The notes beneath the pieces were generated by a model. The model was not told the DNA's origin and did not search any database. It saw nothing but the letters and a program-made list of their open reading frames with translations. From positions 644,256-708,255 of the forward strand of contig JADJLR010000002.1 in NCBI GenBank assembly GCA_016710015.1: 64,000 nt of DNA, given 5' to 3'. This DNA is from Flavobacteriales bacterium (GTDB taxonomy: Bacteria; Bacteroidota; Bacteroidia; Flavobacteriales_F; PHOS-HE28). Of the stretch, positions 45,239 through 54,711 are shown piece by piece. The position numbers and the translations under genes were made by a program. The stretch's first letter is position 1, and the number at the start of each line of letters is the position of its first letter.

Positions 45239-45787
45239 ATGGGTTTGCTGGACGACAAGAAGCAGAATAACATCGCGAGTTACGTGATCAGCATGTGGCA
45301 CATCGAAGACCTGATGCGGGCCAATAGGTTCGATCTACGGAAACTGGACGAACACTTGATAGAAGGCCTCGACGGGGATGATGCTACAAAAGCCGAGGTC
45401 CGAGCGTGGTACCTGGGCATTATCGACCGTATGAAGGAGCAAGGTCTGGAGACCCTCGGCCACTTGAGTGAAGTGGAAGAGGTGCTCACGGAACTCGAGT
45501 TCCTGCACCGTACGCTCACGGAAGTCTTGAACGAGCCCACCTACGATGCGCTTTTCGAAGCGGCACGACCCGGCATTGCTGCCTTGCAGACCCAGGCCGA
45601 TGGATCCGCCGAAGGCCCGATCACCACCTGCTTCACCGCTGTGTATGGTGTGATGGTGCTACGCGCACAAGGCAAAGCGGTCAGTGAAGCCACGTTGGAG
45701 GCCGAAGGCCAGATGCGCAAATTGCTGGAGTACTTGAGCATTCATTACAAGCAGATGCGCAAATTGCCCGGCGTATCCATGAACTGA
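45239..45787 (+). CDS. DUF4924 family protein
   Basis: A 182-residue soluble, mainly helical protein. The N-terminus (NIASYVISMWHIEDLMRANRFD) matches my recollection of DUF4924, a Bacteroidota family with no known function. It follows the Skp gene by six bases, and its TGA overlaps the ATG of the OstA-like gene by one base, so the three are co-expressed. Confidence 0.75.
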   Translation: MGLLDDKKQNNIASYVISMWHIEDLMRANRFDLRKLDEHLIEGLDGDDATKAEVRAWYLGIIDRMKEQGLETLGHLSEVEEVLTELEFLHRTLTEVLNEPTYDALFEAARPGIAALQTQADGSAEGPITTCFTAVYGVMVLRAQGKAVSEATLEAEGQMRKLLEYLSIHYKQMRKLPGVSMN

Positions 45788-47358
45788 TGTCCGTTCAAGT
45801 GGTACGCCATTTGCCCAGCTCGGTGCGGATGCGCTTCTTGATCATCATTCCACTTTTCATACCTCTAGTTGGCATTGCACAGTCCACTGTCGGGTCTGCG
45901 GATGGCCGGATCGAGATCCTGAACGCGGACCGCGGGGAGTACGACAACAAGATCGCACCGGGGGCGCAGCGCTTGAAAGGAAATGTCCGGTTCAAGCACA
46001 AGGACGCGATCATGCGCTGCGACAGCGCCTATTTGTATCAGGACCAACGCGTGGAAGCTTTCGGACATGTATCCATCGATCAAGGAGATACGCTGCATGT
46101 GCAGGCGGAACGAACGACCTACAACGGGGCGGACCGTACCGCACGGTTGGAAGGGAACGTGTTGTTGCGCAACAGCGACATGGAATTGAGCACACCCACG
46201 TTGGACTACGATCTGAAGAACCGAAGGGCCGTGTACACCGCTGGTGGGCGGATCGTGAGCAAGAGCGAGAACAACACACTCACCAGCGATGTGGGAACCT
46301 ACTTCACCGATGCGCGGAAATTCATCTTCAGCCGCAATGTCGTGTTGGATCATCCGGATCGGCACATCGTCGCGGACACGATGCACTACGTGACCTCGAC
46401 GGGCGTGACCGAGTTCTTCGGCCCTACGACGATCACACAAACCGGAACGTTGATCCACACCACGCGTGGCCGTTACGATACACGAAAGGAGTTCGCCCGA
46501 TTCACCAAGCGCTCAACGATCATCAGCAAAGGGAGAACACTGGCCGGAGACAGCCTGCACTACGATCGGAAGACCGGGCAGGGTTCGGCATGGGGGCAAG
46601 TCCTAGTGACCGACACAGCGAGTGATATGGTGGTGCGCGGCAACGAGGGCCAGTACAATGAGCAGCGCGATGTCGCAGTGATCACTGGGCATGCGGAATT
46701 GGAAATGCGTATGGGCAAGGACACGCTCTTCCTGCACGGTGACACCTTGTTCACCACGCCGGACAGCAGCGGCAAGCGGATCCAGGCCCATCGCCACGTG
46801 CGCTTCTACCGGAGCGATCTACAAGGGGCTTGTGATACGCTGGTGTACAGTGAGATGGACAGCTTGATCTCCCTGTTCCATGAACCTGTACTCTGGAGTG
46901 GTACGGACCAGATCACCGGTGCCTTTATCCGGATCAAACTGCGCGATGGAAAGGCCGATACCTTGTTCGTGGATGATGATGCCTTCCTCGTTTCCCAAGT
47001 GGATAGCGTCCACTTCGATCAAGTGACCGGCCGTACCATGACCGGCCTTTTCGGTGATGACGGACTGCGCAACCTGTTGGTGGAAGGGAACAGCCGAACG
47101 GTCTATTTCGCAACGGAAATGAAAGCCGGTGTGGAGTCGATCATGGGCGTGAATCGTGCCGACTGTAGCCGGATCCAGGTGCGCCTTACCGAGGGCAAAG
47201 TGAGTACCGTGACCTTCCTGGATCGTCCGGACGCAGTGCTCTACCCTTTGGAAAAGGTGCCGCCTGAGGAACTGCGCATGAAAGGATCAGAATGGCGTGT
47301 TGACGAGCGACCCATGGATCGGGCCGGGATCTTCGGACCTGTGCTTTCAGTTCCTTGA
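45787..47358 (+). CDS. OstA-like/LptA-like protein
   Basis: A 523-residue exported protein with a signal peptide (to GIAQS, residue 32) and repeated beta-jellyroll strands of the OstA/LptA N domain (RLKGNVRFKHKDAIMRCDSAYLY, RLEGNVLLRNSDMELSTPTLDYD). Its predicted role is to carry LPS across the periplasm toward LptD, whose likely gene lies at 58656. It is much longer than E. coli LptA and may span more of the path by itself. The last 12 bases overlap the convergent CotH-like gene. Confidence 0.85.
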   Translation: MSVQVVRHLPSSVRMRFLIIIPLFIPLVGIAQSTVGSADGRIEILNADRGEYDNKIAPGAQRLKGNVRFKHKDAIMRCDSAYLYQDQRVEAFGHVSIDQGDTLHVQAERTTYNGADRTARLEGNVLLRNSDMELSTPTLDYDLKNRRAVYTAGGRIVSKSENNTLTSDVGTYFTDARKFIFSRNVVLDHPDRHIVADTMHYVTSTGVTEFFGPTTITQTGTLIHTTRGRYDTRKEFARFTKRSTIISKGRTLAGDSLHYDRKTGQGSAWGQVLVTDTASDMVVRGNEGQYNEQRDVAVITGHAELEMRMGKDTLFLHGDTLFTTPDSSGKRIQAHRHVRFYRSDLQGACDTLVYSEMDSLISLFHEPVLWSGTDQITGAFIRIKLRDGKADTLFVDDDAFLVSQVDSVHFDQVTGRTMTGLFGDDGLRNLLVEGNSRTVYFATEMKAGVESIMGVNRADCSRIQVRLTEGKVSTVTFLDRPDAVLYPLEKVPPEELRMKGSEWRVDERPMDRAGIFGPVLSVP

Positions 47359-49548
47359 CCGTCTTCCTCGCGTGGATCTTGCCACCTCTTCTCGTTCCGG
47401 CATACCGAATGTCCGAAATACCGTAGGGTCCATGGTGTCTTTCATACCGACCTTCGAATGGCTATCGATCTTGCGATCCACGGCATTCTCCATGAATTCG
47501 TTCGGGTAGAGCAAGTACTGCGCTCCGCGGTCCTGTGCCCCTCCGGAACCTTCCAAGACCAGTGCATTCTTCTTGAACACATTCCCGGCAACATGAACGA
47601 TGGATCCTTCCGTCGCTGAGATCGCGACAGCGCACTCGTTGAAATTCGAACCGTACACCAGCACTTTGCTGGTCGCTTCCGCTCGCACACCCACTCCAGC
47701 CTGAAGAACGAACATGCACCCGGTGATGGCCAGTTTCCCTCCTTCAACACGCAGCGCTGCTCCCTTCGTTCCGCGACCCACGAAGCGCCCATTACGGACT
47801 TGCCCTTCCGTGTTGGACAACGCCAGCATGGTGTGAGGTGCATCTTCGAAGCGCACCCCATCCAATTCCACTTCACCACCATGGATGGCCAACCCTGCTG
47901 GCCCATGACACTCTTCGAATACCGTATTGATCAGTTGGACTCCTCCTACACCTTGTACAGAAACCATCGCGTCATGACGGATGCCATCCAACAAAGCACT
48001 GGAACCGCCGGAGATGTAGAGCCCCCGGATGCTGCACCGTTCGGATCCGCTCCCGATAACAGCGATGGTACCAAAAGGCGATCCATCCTCTTGTGGACGG
48101 ATGAAGACGGGGTTGCGTATGGTGCCCCGGATATGCAATTCCCCATAACAACGCATATTCACACCCGGTGCCATGAAGAGCCGCGCACCTTGCAGAAGCA
48201 CCACACACGTTCCAGTTGGAAACCTCGGATCCTGATCGATCCGGTACTTGCCACGGGGAAAGAAGATGGTGTCCCCTTGTTGATCCAGATCCAAGCGTTG
48301 CACCAACTCGGTCAATGGATCCTCGATGCGCGATCGTTGGGCAGCGGGTATCGGCATTCCGGAAAGAAAGCTCGCATGGCCCGGTGCGAAGAAGCTGGCC
48401 CGTTCCATCTCCGCTGGTAGTGGTCCACTTGCGATACGGTACAGCAGGTCCTCGCCGGAACGCGTGGCAACGGTTTGTGCGAATGGCATGGTCCGTTCAT
48501 CCGAAAGCACGGGAAGCCATGCCTTGCGCAAGCCATCGAATTGTTGGCGCAATGCCGGGATCTCCGCCACCAATTCCGCCGCACGCACTTCAAAACGCGC
48601 ACGGAATTCAGGTCGTGCCAACAGCGGGGTGATCGGGTTATACGCGACCGGCCCGTTCCATTCCGTGTGTTGTTCCTCCGCCACTTCATAGATCACCGCC
48701 ATACGCCCGTTGCTCCACTGATGGACCAGATCGATGGGGCCGCGCAGATCCCGACCATCGATCCATGCCATCAACAACCACGCGATGGCAGACTCTTGAT
48801 CCACGAGATCGGCCAACGGTTCCGTATTGCCGTGCGATGCCTCCACGTATGCGCGTTCCAAGGTGCCGCGCAGGAAAGCTCGCTCCGCACTATCTCCTTT
48901 CACCGTGGCGAACTGCGCGTCCGGTCGATCGGGATCCAGGCCAACGGTGACCAAGCTTGCATGCCGTAGACCACGCCGTTCAAGGAAACGACCGCCCACA
49001 CGTTCTTGCCTTCGGTATACACCGAGTTCGCGTCCACATCCGATCAAGCGAACGTAGCTCAAGCTTGGCGTAAGTACCCCCAGTTGCGCAGCCACTGCCT
49101 CCAAGTACATGGCTCGAATGTCCAGGATATGTGCCGGCGTCAAGGTCGATCGTCGTTGACCATCCAGCAATGCGGCCTTCTTGAAACGAATGTCGAAACC
49201 TACACGATCGCGCAGGTGACGGACCTCCACGGAATCCCCATAACCTTCCGTCTCGAACCATCGCGTTCGCCAACTCCCACCCGGTTGTTCATCAAGGCAT
49301 GCAGCGTCTTCTTTCGCGCCTCCGAAACGGAAGATCCGCGCTTGTGTATGACCGACCGTTACGGGTCTTCGATCCAACACGGTCGCATACGCACGCACCT
49401 CGTGCAGGTCGATGCCCAAGGGCCAATCCTTCGCCATACGCTCCGTTGCCGTCAGCGAGAACAAGGCGACCAGACCGCCACCAACGAGGAGGATGCCGAT
49501 CACCCAAGGCCAGAAGCCCAACTTGCGCGGCTTACTCGATCGCCTCAT
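47347..49548 (-). CDS. CotH-like domain joined to a right-handed beta-helix
   Basis: A 733-residue protein with an N-terminal membrane helix (about 12-32), a region of about 300 residues resembling CotH kinase proteins (LRDRVGFDIRFKKAALLDGQRRSTLTP, EYLIYEVAEEQ-like AVIYEVAEEQ), and a C-terminal parallel beta-helix (about 440-690; many short G-x-I/V repeats such as LYISGGSSALLDGI, NTVFEECHGPAGLAIHGG). It overlaps the preceding CotH gene by 17 bases. The CotH-type active-site residues are less clear than in that neighbour, so this copy may be a pseudokinase. It probably acts on or at the cell surface. Confidence 0.7.
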   Translation of the reverse strand: MRRSSKPRKLGFWPWVIGILLVGGGLVALFSLTATERMAKDWPLGIDLHEVRAYATVLDRRPVTVGHTQARIFRFGGAKEDAACLDEQPGGSWRTRWFETEGYGDSVEVRHLRDRVGFDIRFKKAALLDGQRRSTLTPAHILDIRAMYLEAVAAQLGVLTPSLSYVRLIGCGRELGVYRRQERVGGRFLERRGLRHASLVTVGLDPDRPDAQFATVKGDSAERAFLRGTLERAYVEASHGNTEPLADLVDQESAIAWLLMAWIDGRDLRGPIDLVHQWSNGRMAVIYEVAEEQHTEWNGPVAYNPITPLLARPEFRARFEVRAAELVAEIPALRQQFDGLRKAWLPVLSDERTMPFAQTVATRSGEDLLYRIASGPLPAEMERASFFAPGHASFLSGMPIPAAQRSRIEDPLTELVQRLDLDQQGDTIFFPRGKYRIDQDPRFPTGTCVVLLQGARLFMAPGVNMRCYGELHIRGTIRNPVFIRPQEDGSPFGTIAVIGSGSERCSIRGLYISGGSSALLDGIRHDAMVSVQGVGGVQLINTVFEECHGPAGLAIHGGEVELDGVRFEDAPHTMLALSNTEGQVRNGRFVGRGTKGAALRVEGGKLAITGCMFVLQAGVGVRAEATSKVLVYGSNFNECAVAISATEGSIVHVAGNVFKKNALVLEGSGGAQDRGAQYLLYPNEFMENAVDRKIDSHSKVGMKDTMDPTVFRTFGMPEREEVARSTRGRRSRN

Positions 49549-51136
49549 CGGTAATGGCGTTGGTGACGATCAGGTCGGGTGGAGTGCCGTTCGGAAAAAC
49601 CACGGTCCTATCGATCGGGGCGACTTCGTAGTGCTGCCAGTTCGCGAATGGACGATCCCACGTTCCAGGGGCGATGGACACGTCGTGATACAGGATCACC
49701 GTCCATTTCTCCCCGACTCGACCAACAGACAAAGTGTCCATCCCTGAAGTCACGATCGGAGCCTCTGTGCTGGTGGCTCTCCATCGCAATTCGAGAGGAG
49801 CTTCGGACGTGCAAGTGATATGTAGGCCGCCTGTGCGCTCCACCGTTACCGCGTTCGCAGCCAAGCGATCTGAAAGCCGGTCCCAATATCCGTTCACCGT
49901 GGTGCGCATTCCAGCGAACGAACTGATCACATGGGCCACGGAAAAGCGATGCACATCCGAAGGCACCAAAGAGACGTGACCATACTTGTTCCGATCACGC
50001 AAGACCGACGGGCGGATCTCCGCGATGGTGCGGTCGAATTCGCGCATGAAGACACCGGAGGCATGCAGATCACGCATCGCTTCGTACGCATACCTATCAC
50101 GTAGCCTTCTCCACTCCGGGATCCGCAGGAACCAATGTGCCAAGGCATCGTTGATGAAATACAAGGGTTCGCCTTCCGGTGGGAACATCAACAAGGCATC
50201 CCAGAAGATCGGGTAGAATCGGCCCGTGCGATCGCTCATGACCAACCACTGGTTGTGGTATTGATCCATGTGCTTGGTGTTGACCACCAGCATTGCCGCG
50301 AAGTAACGCGCATAGGCATCCACCTCGATCAGCTGTGCCAATGTATCCCGGCGTTGTGTGATCGTGAGGCTCGGATCATCCACCACATCCACCAGTGCCC
50401 GGAGCCGTGCGTTGCTCACGGTGCTGTCCGCTTTGCTTTCGTACTCCCAGAACGTTGCATTCCGCCAGAGCATCCGCTTCGCTGGTAGTTCTCGTCCTTC
50501 GATGGGCGGGAAGTCGCCTTTGTAGACCGGCACATCGTGTTCGGCGAGTCCACGTATCCGTTCGAACTTCCCATCGGGTTGCTCATAGAGTTCCATCACC
50601 CCTTGATCCTTGCCGTTGATGCGCACGTACACCAATTCATTCCATGGCGTCGGCACTCCCATGCGCGCTGCGATCCAGTTGCCCAAGTGGTTGTTCGCCA
50701 TGTTGAACGACTTGGGATCGATCACGTTCAACTTTCGGTAGGGTGCGAACGGGTTCTTCTTCGGCAGCTTCAGCCGAAAGGACTTCTTCCCTCCTAAGTA
50801 GTGCGATGCCGAGTAGATGCCTCGGTACCGGAACTCGACCGGATACTCCACCCCGTTCTCCACCAAGGTCGCGGGCATATTCTCTCCTCCGCTCCACGGC
50901 AGGTCACGCTCCAGCGAATCCAAGTACGAGGGGTCGATCCGTAGCTCAAGGATCCGAAGCTGATGTGGTCCGGGGTCTTCGGCAAGACCATCCACCGTGG
51001 TGCTGAGGAAGGATGCCGCTGCGATGCGCACTGCACGACCGGGACCAAGCAGGACCGTGAACACGATCAATGAAACAGCAACTCCACCAAGTAGTAACCA
51101 CCATACCAAACCGTTGCCGCGCTCCGTGCGCCTCAT
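49532..51136 (-). CDS. CotH kinase family protein
   Basis: A 534-residue membrane-anchored protein (helix at about 9-30). The CotH region covers residues 80-380: EFRYRGIYSASHYLGGKKSF near 100, NELVYVRINGKDQGVMELYEQ near 170, and RFYPIFWDALLMF near 305 with the Asp of the metal motif. CotH proteins of Bacillus spores phosphorylate other coat proteins on serine; in non-spore-formers the role is unknown. It is coupled to a small membrane protein upstream (ATGA) and to the second CotH/beta-helix gene downstream. Confidence 0.83.
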   Translation of the reverse strand: MRRTERGNGLVWWLLLGGVAVSLIVFTVLLGPGRAVRIAAASFLSTTVDGLAEDPGPHQLRILELRIDPSYLDSLERDLPWSGGENMPATLVENGVEYPVEFRYRGIYSASHYLGGKKSFRLKLPKKNPFAPYRKLNVIDPKSFNMANNHLGNWIAARMGVPTPWNELVYVRINGKDQGVMELYEQPDGKFERIRGLAEHDVPVYKGDFPPIEGRELPAKRMLWRNATFWEYESKADSTVSNARLRALVDVVDDPSLTITQRRDTLAQLIEVDAYARYFAAMLVVNTKHMDQYHNQWLVMSDRTGRFYPIFWDALLMFPPEGEPLYFINDALAHWFLRIPEWRRLRDRYAYEAMRDLHASGVFMREFDRTIAEIRPSVLRDRNKYGHVSLVPSDVHRFSVAHVISSFAGMRTTVNGYWDRLSDRLAANAVTVERTGGLHITCTSEAPLELRWRATSTEAPIVTSGMDTLSVGRVGEKWTVILYHDVSIAPGTWDRPFANWQHYEVAPIDRTVVFPNGTPPDLIVTNAITDEAIE

Positions 51137-51540
51137 CGTTCACGTCTTGCGCTGAATAACAGGACCAGCACGATCAGTAATGTGAGTACGAGGAAGCTCA
51201 GGTTCAATCCCAAACCCAGCAGCGTGGCGAGCAGGATCACGGGGACCCAAAGACCGCGATGCGATCCCGTTCGCCCGATCAGACCACCGACCGCCACACC
51301 CACCGCGATGATGACCGCTGACCAAATGTCCTCTTGGAAATTGCGCAGCACCAGTACCAATGCATACGCTGATAGCAATAAACGCCAAGGCACCAAGCCC
51401 ACGCGATCACCGGGTCGTAACCCGCGATTCCAGCACCAACCGATGAGCACCAAGGCCGCCAGTAACAGGCCGAATAGCGTGAGCATCTCCACCCACCCGT
51501 GCAAGAGGGCACCTGTCCAACGTTCGGCTTCACTGCGCAT
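51133..51540 (-). CDS. Small four-helix membrane protein of the CotH unit
   Basis: A 135-residue protein with four predicted membrane helices, little outside the membrane, and a basic C-terminus (SARRER). Its stop overlaps the CotH start by four bases. It resembles the small membrane proteins that accompany CotH/polyphosphate-polymerase clusters, but no polymerase is here. Function unknown. Confidence 0.65.
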   Translation of the reverse strand: MRSEAERWTGALLHGWVEMLTLFGLLLAALVLIGWCWNRGLRPGDRVGLVPWRLLLSAYALVLVLRNFQEDIWSAVIIAVGVAVGGLIGRTGSHRGLWVPVILLATLLGLGLNLSFLVLTLLIVLVLLFSARRER

Positions 51541-51751
51541 CGGTTCGAATGCCGAAGTTGGGGGCTAATGCGGAGCTTACGGTCGGCTAGGGAAAGGAGT
51601 TTTCAAGAGGGGGATGGGTATGAGATGGTCGTTGAGGGTTGATCGTCGTACGTGAATGCCCAGCACGTGATGTTGCCCCACGAATGGTCATGGATCGTTG
51701 CTCCGCTACCAAGCAGCTGAACAACTTCCAACCAAAAACCATCAACTAAAC

Positions 51752-52285
51752 CTACAGATACCGCTCCAACCACGTGCTCCGTAAGGGAACCCGGAACCGT
51801 TCGCGCAGATCCCCAATGGTGCTCACTTGATCATCAAAGACCATGGTCTCTGCAGTGAGGTGTCCTTGAGCCAGTAGTTCTGGCAGATCCTGCAAGCGGC
51901 AACTCGCGACCTTATCGTCATGCTCGTAAACCACGATCATCCGATCGGTGAGCATCAGGTTGAGGTCGTGTTCAAGTTGTTTGATGAAGCCCACGCTCCT
52001 GTCGATGCTGCATCCTGAGGCCAATGCTTGATCCTCATCCACAGCGACCACAACGAAGCGATCATTCAACACATCCACCGCAGCGTCCAAGGGAGTGCCG
52101 TGTGCCGCCCATGTTCCGCTGAACTCGGCCCCGCGATCGCGCACCAAGTTCTGCTCTGCTTTGCTTAGATCACGTGTTGTCTTGTACAACCAAATACGCA
52201 CGTGCGCAGGAAGGTCCGTAAGCAGTCCAACCTTCCGGTCATCGGATGTGAGGTTGTTGGCGGGGGAAGGAGCTGTGGCTGTCAT
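51752..52285 (-). CDS. Conserved protein often mislabelled as an ABC transporter ATPase
   Basis: A 177-residue soluble protein. The pattern RIWLYKTTRDLSKAEQNLVRDR, WAAHGTPLDAAVDVL, and SGCSIDRSVGFIKQL is familiar from a Flavobacteriia family that databases name ABC transporter ATPase, but no Walker A, signature or Walker B motif is present, so the name is wrong. In related genomes I recall it near the Fe-S protein pair, as here. Real role unknown. Confidence 0.75.
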   Translation of the reverse strand: MTATAPSPANNLTSDDRKVGLLTDLPAHVRIWLYKTTRDLSKAEQNLVRDRGAEFSGTWAAHGTPLDAAVDVLNDRFVVVAVDEDQALASGCSIDRSVGFIKQLEHDLNLMLTDRMIVVYEHDDKVASCRLQDLPELLAQGHLTAETMVFDDQVSTIGDLRERFRVPLRSTWLERYL

Positions 52286-52354
52286 GGCTTTTCGATTCGT
52301 TCACCTGTTCAACGCAAAGAAAGGGCCGATCGTTGGATTATGCCACTTCGACCG

Positions 52355-52441
52355 TCATTTGGTGGGTGTGCAAGGATGGTAGATGAAGATCTGAATGGTC
52401 TCAAGTGCCGCCTTCTCGCGAATGACCAGCGTGTAATTCAT
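52355..52441 (-). pseudogene. Stub of a RelE/ParE-type toxin gene
   Basis: Starting at an ATG overlapping the antitoxin stop (ATGA) is a frame of 28 codons. The first 14 residues, MNYTLVIREKAALE, are the usual start of RelE/ParE family toxins. The rest is unrelated and ends at TGA. I infer that the toxin was lost by deletion, leaving its first codons. Confidence 0.6.
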
Positions 52442-52671
52442 CGCCCCATTGCCTGGCGTGCCATCTCCTTGACCTGCTCTGGCGTGTAGGTCGTACCCTC
52501 ACCGCGCAGCGCTTGTTCATGTTCGGCATCCAACTCAGCACGTTCCTCAGGAGAAAAGTCCTCATCGGGATCTTCGCGACGCAAGAGCATCCGGATCGCT
52601 TCCAACACACTTGTATTGCGCTCTTCACTCAATAAACGCGTGATCTCGGTGCGTAGCTCGACGGCTGTCAT
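52438..52671 (-). CDS. Antitoxin-like protein, partner toxin lost
   Basis: A 77-residue acidic, helical protein (ELRTEITRLLSEERNTSVLEAIRMLL, then a charged region FSPEERAELDAEHEQALRGE). The layout matches small antitoxins placed before RelE/ParE toxins, and a truncated toxin start overlaps its stop. With no active toxin it is probably a relic, or could neutralise a related toxin elsewhere. Confidence 0.65.
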   Translation of the reverse strand: MTAVELRTEITRLLSEERNTSVLEAIRMLLRREDPDEDFSPEERAELDAEHEQALRGEGTTYTPEQVKEMARQAMGR

Positions 52672-52825
52672 GGTTGTGGGATCGGTTCTGTAAAGTTAAA
52701 GATGGATCCTATGTCACGATAACCAACTCGGCCCTTGGGTTTAGAATCCAATGTCCCGTGGCGGAGACCCCTGACCAGGTCTAAGAATCCACCTCAATAA
52801 CTCCGCCGCCTTCAACGATCTGTTA

Positions 52826-53353
52826 CTATCTGTTCTGCTTAAGCTCTTTCTTTCTGGCCTTATGCAACGCTAATACCCTTTCGAATTCTGACTCGTATTC
52901 TCCGTAGTAGGTCGTGTCAAAATTAAACCGTTTTAAAGGAGCATCCCATATAACTGATCGACTGGGTCGTGATGTGATAGGGGTGTAATCCACACCCTCC
53001 ACTTCACGCAAGAAGACCATGTCCACCATGAACCCGAACCCACCTCGTTTGACCTCTTCAGGATATACATGGGTATCGATCATCACACTACTTTTGGTCA
53101 ACCCTTCGCCTTTGAACACGACCAGAAAGGAGCCTTCATAGGGAATGACGATCTTGTATTTGCCGTTTCTAGTGATGCTAGTATCAAATGCTACCGATCC
53201 ATCCTCTATCCTATGGATCGCTACCGTTCCCGACGAAGGTTTCTGTGTTTCATGATCTTTGAAAACACCGTACATAACAAGCTCATCCTGCCCATAAGAA
53301 CTGGCGATGCACAGGATGCTTAAGATGGGTAGAAGACACCGCATGGACTTCAA
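52826..53353 (-). CDS. Exported hypothetical protein
   Basis: A 175-residue protein with a signal peptide ending SSYGQ (residue 22). Its middle part (VMYGVFKDHETQKPSSGTVAIHR..GSVAFDTSITRNGKYKIVIPYEGSFLVVF) is like a small CarboxypepD_reg-type beta-sandwich. The last 50 residues are charged. Sequence around it is AT-richer than the window, which may indicate recent acquisition. Start could be Met1 or Met4. Confidence 0.65.
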   Translation of the reverse strand: MKSMRCLLPILSILCIASSYGQDELVMYGVFKDHETQKPSSGTVAIHRIEDGSVAFDTSITRNGKYKIVIPYEGSFLVVFKGEGLTKSSVMIDTHVYPEEVKRGGFGFMVDMVFLREVEGVDYTPITSRPSRSVIWDAPLKRFNFDTTYYGEYESEFERVLALHKARKKELKQNR

Positions 53354-53412
53354 AAAAGCGCACTCGATCGATCAAAACTGACACTTCCAATACGTCGTAC
53401 TGTCTCGCGAAC

Positions 53413-54201
53413 TCACAACTCCCCCGCCTCTGCGATCAACTCGGCAACATCCTTCACTACTACTTCACCTTCTTTGTTGAAGTGCTTCACACCGTCGGTG
53501 AGCATGGTGTTGCAGAACGGACAACCTGCGGCGATGATGTTCGGTTCCGTGCCTAACGCTTCTTCGCTGCGCTCCACGTTCACTTCTTTGTTGCCGGGTT
53601 CGGCTTCCTTGAACATCTGTGCACCACCGGCGCCACAGCATAAGCCTTTGGCCTTGCTGCGTTTCATTTCGACCAGCGCGGCATCCAACTTCAGGAGCAC
53701 TTCGCGCGGTGCTTCGTATTCGCCGTTGCCACGGCCGAGGTAACACGGGTCGTGGAAGGTGATGCGCTTGCCTTTGAAATCGCCGCCTTCGATCTTGATG
53801 CGACCTTCCTTGAGCAACGCATTGATGAATTGGGTGTGGTGCATGACCTCATAATTACCACCCAATGCAGGGTATTCATTCTTGATGATATTGAAGCAAT
53901 GCGGGCACGCGGATACGATCCGCTTGATGCCGTAACCGTTCAATACGGTGATGTTCTGCAAGGCCTGCATCTGGAATAGGAACTCGTTGCCTGCGCGTCG
54001 TGCCGGATCGCCGGTGCAGCTTTCCTCCTGACCGAGGATCGCAAACTTGACATTGGCTGCGTTGAGGATACGCACGAAGGCCTTCGTGATCTTCTTGGCA
54101 CGATCATCGAACGATCCTGCGCAGCCGACCCAGAACAGGACTTCGGGTACTTCGCCTGCTGCGGCGAATTCGGCCATGGTACGGATGGTCAACTCGGCCA
54201 T
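53413..54201 (-). CDS. HdrB-like (Fe-S) binding protein with two CCG domains
   Basis: A 262-residue soluble protein with two cysteine-rich CCG domains: VGCAGS...SCTGDPARR...CPHC in the first half and DPCYLGR...GLCCGAGG...GCPFCNTML in the second. Such domains bind a non-cubane [4Fe-4S] cluster in heterodisulfide reductase B, GlpC and LldE. Its partner, an HdrC-like membrane protein, is encoded upstream but separated by a four-helix-bundle gene. The pair probably forms a quinone-linked electron-transfer complex; donor and acceptor unknown. Confidence 0.9.
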   Translation of the reverse strand: MAELTIRTMAEFAAAGEVPEVLFWVGCAGSFDDRAKKITKAFVRILNAANVKFAILGQEESCTGDPARRAGNEFLFQMQALQNITVLNGYGIKRIVSACPHCFNIIKNEYPALGGNYEVMHHTQFINALLKEGRIKIEGGDFKGKRITFHDPCYLGRGNGEYEAPREVLLKLDAALVEMKRSKAKGLCCGAGGAQMFKEAEPGNKEVNVERSEEALGTEPNIIAAGCPFCNTMLTDGVKHFNKEGEVVVKDVAELIAEAGEL

Positions 54202-54207
54202 GTGATG

Positions 54208-54239
54208 GTTGTCAGTTGGTAGTTGTTAGTTGTCAGGCT
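54208..54239. repeat. GTTGTCA repeats at the right border of the four-helix-bundle gene
   Basis: GTTGTCAGTT (54208-54217) is the reverse complement of AACTGACAAC at 54857-54866 and 54871-54880. TAGTTGTCAGGCT (54227-54239) is a 13-bp direct copy of 54712-54724. The HdrB-like start codon lies seven bases away. Confidence 0.8.
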
Positions 54240-54705
54240 CCAGATCATCCTCGGTCTTTAGATCATTCGGTGGAGGTCCGAAGATATCCTGTTCGCCGTA
54301 GATGGCTGGCGGGTCGGCCACACGATCGTTTCCCGAAAGTCCATTGAGATAGCGAACGTAGTCATTGATCACTTTTATCGACTCTTCGATCAAAGCCCAA
54401 TGCGACTTGATGGCATCGCGATCCATGTACCCTTCGTCGAACGCAGCAGTGAGGTGGTCCATCGTTTCGTACATAGACGACTTCGCCATGCGACAGAACC
54501 TTGCATTGTCCTTTTCATGGAACCTTCCGAATCCTTCTGCGATGTTGGCACATGGCCCCCTGCTCGAACGAATGACCTGATCCGCCAAACGAAATTTCTC
54601 CTCTGCGGGCCACCCCTTCACCAAAACGCTGATCGCCTTCCGAACCTCCCGTGCCTTTTGCCAAGCCAGTAGCTCGGTGAAGGATCGGATCGGGGGTTGA
54701 GGCAT
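54226..54705 (-). CDS. Four-helix-bundle protein (23S rRNA intervening-sequence type)
   Basis: A 159-residue helical protein of the S23/TIGR02436 type: FTELLAWQKAREVRKAISVL, RLADQVIRSSRGPCANIAEGFGR, and KSSMYETMDHLTAAFDEGY. Related genes occur inside 23S rRNA intervening sequences or as free single genes; their function is unknown, though the related Avd protein helps retroelements. It interrupts the pair of Fe-S subunit genes. A 13-bp direct repeat (54227-54239 and 54712-54724) brackets it, and its stop codon lies at the edge of the right copy. Inverted AACTGACAAC motifs lie outside. Confidence 0.88.
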   Translation of the reverse strand: MPQPPIRSFTELLAWQKAREVRKAISVLVKGWPAEEKFRLADQVIRSSRGPCANIAEGFGRFHEKDNARFCRMAKSSMYETMDHLTAAFDEGYMDRDAIKSHWALIEESIKVINDYVRYLNGLSGNDRVADPPAIYGEQDIFGPPPNDLKTEDDLEPDN

Positions 54706-54711
54706 GTGAAC

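Noticed and set aside
51752..52285. ABC transporter ATPase
   Set aside because: No Walker A, Walker B or signature motif, and the protein is too short; the common database name is not supported by sequence.
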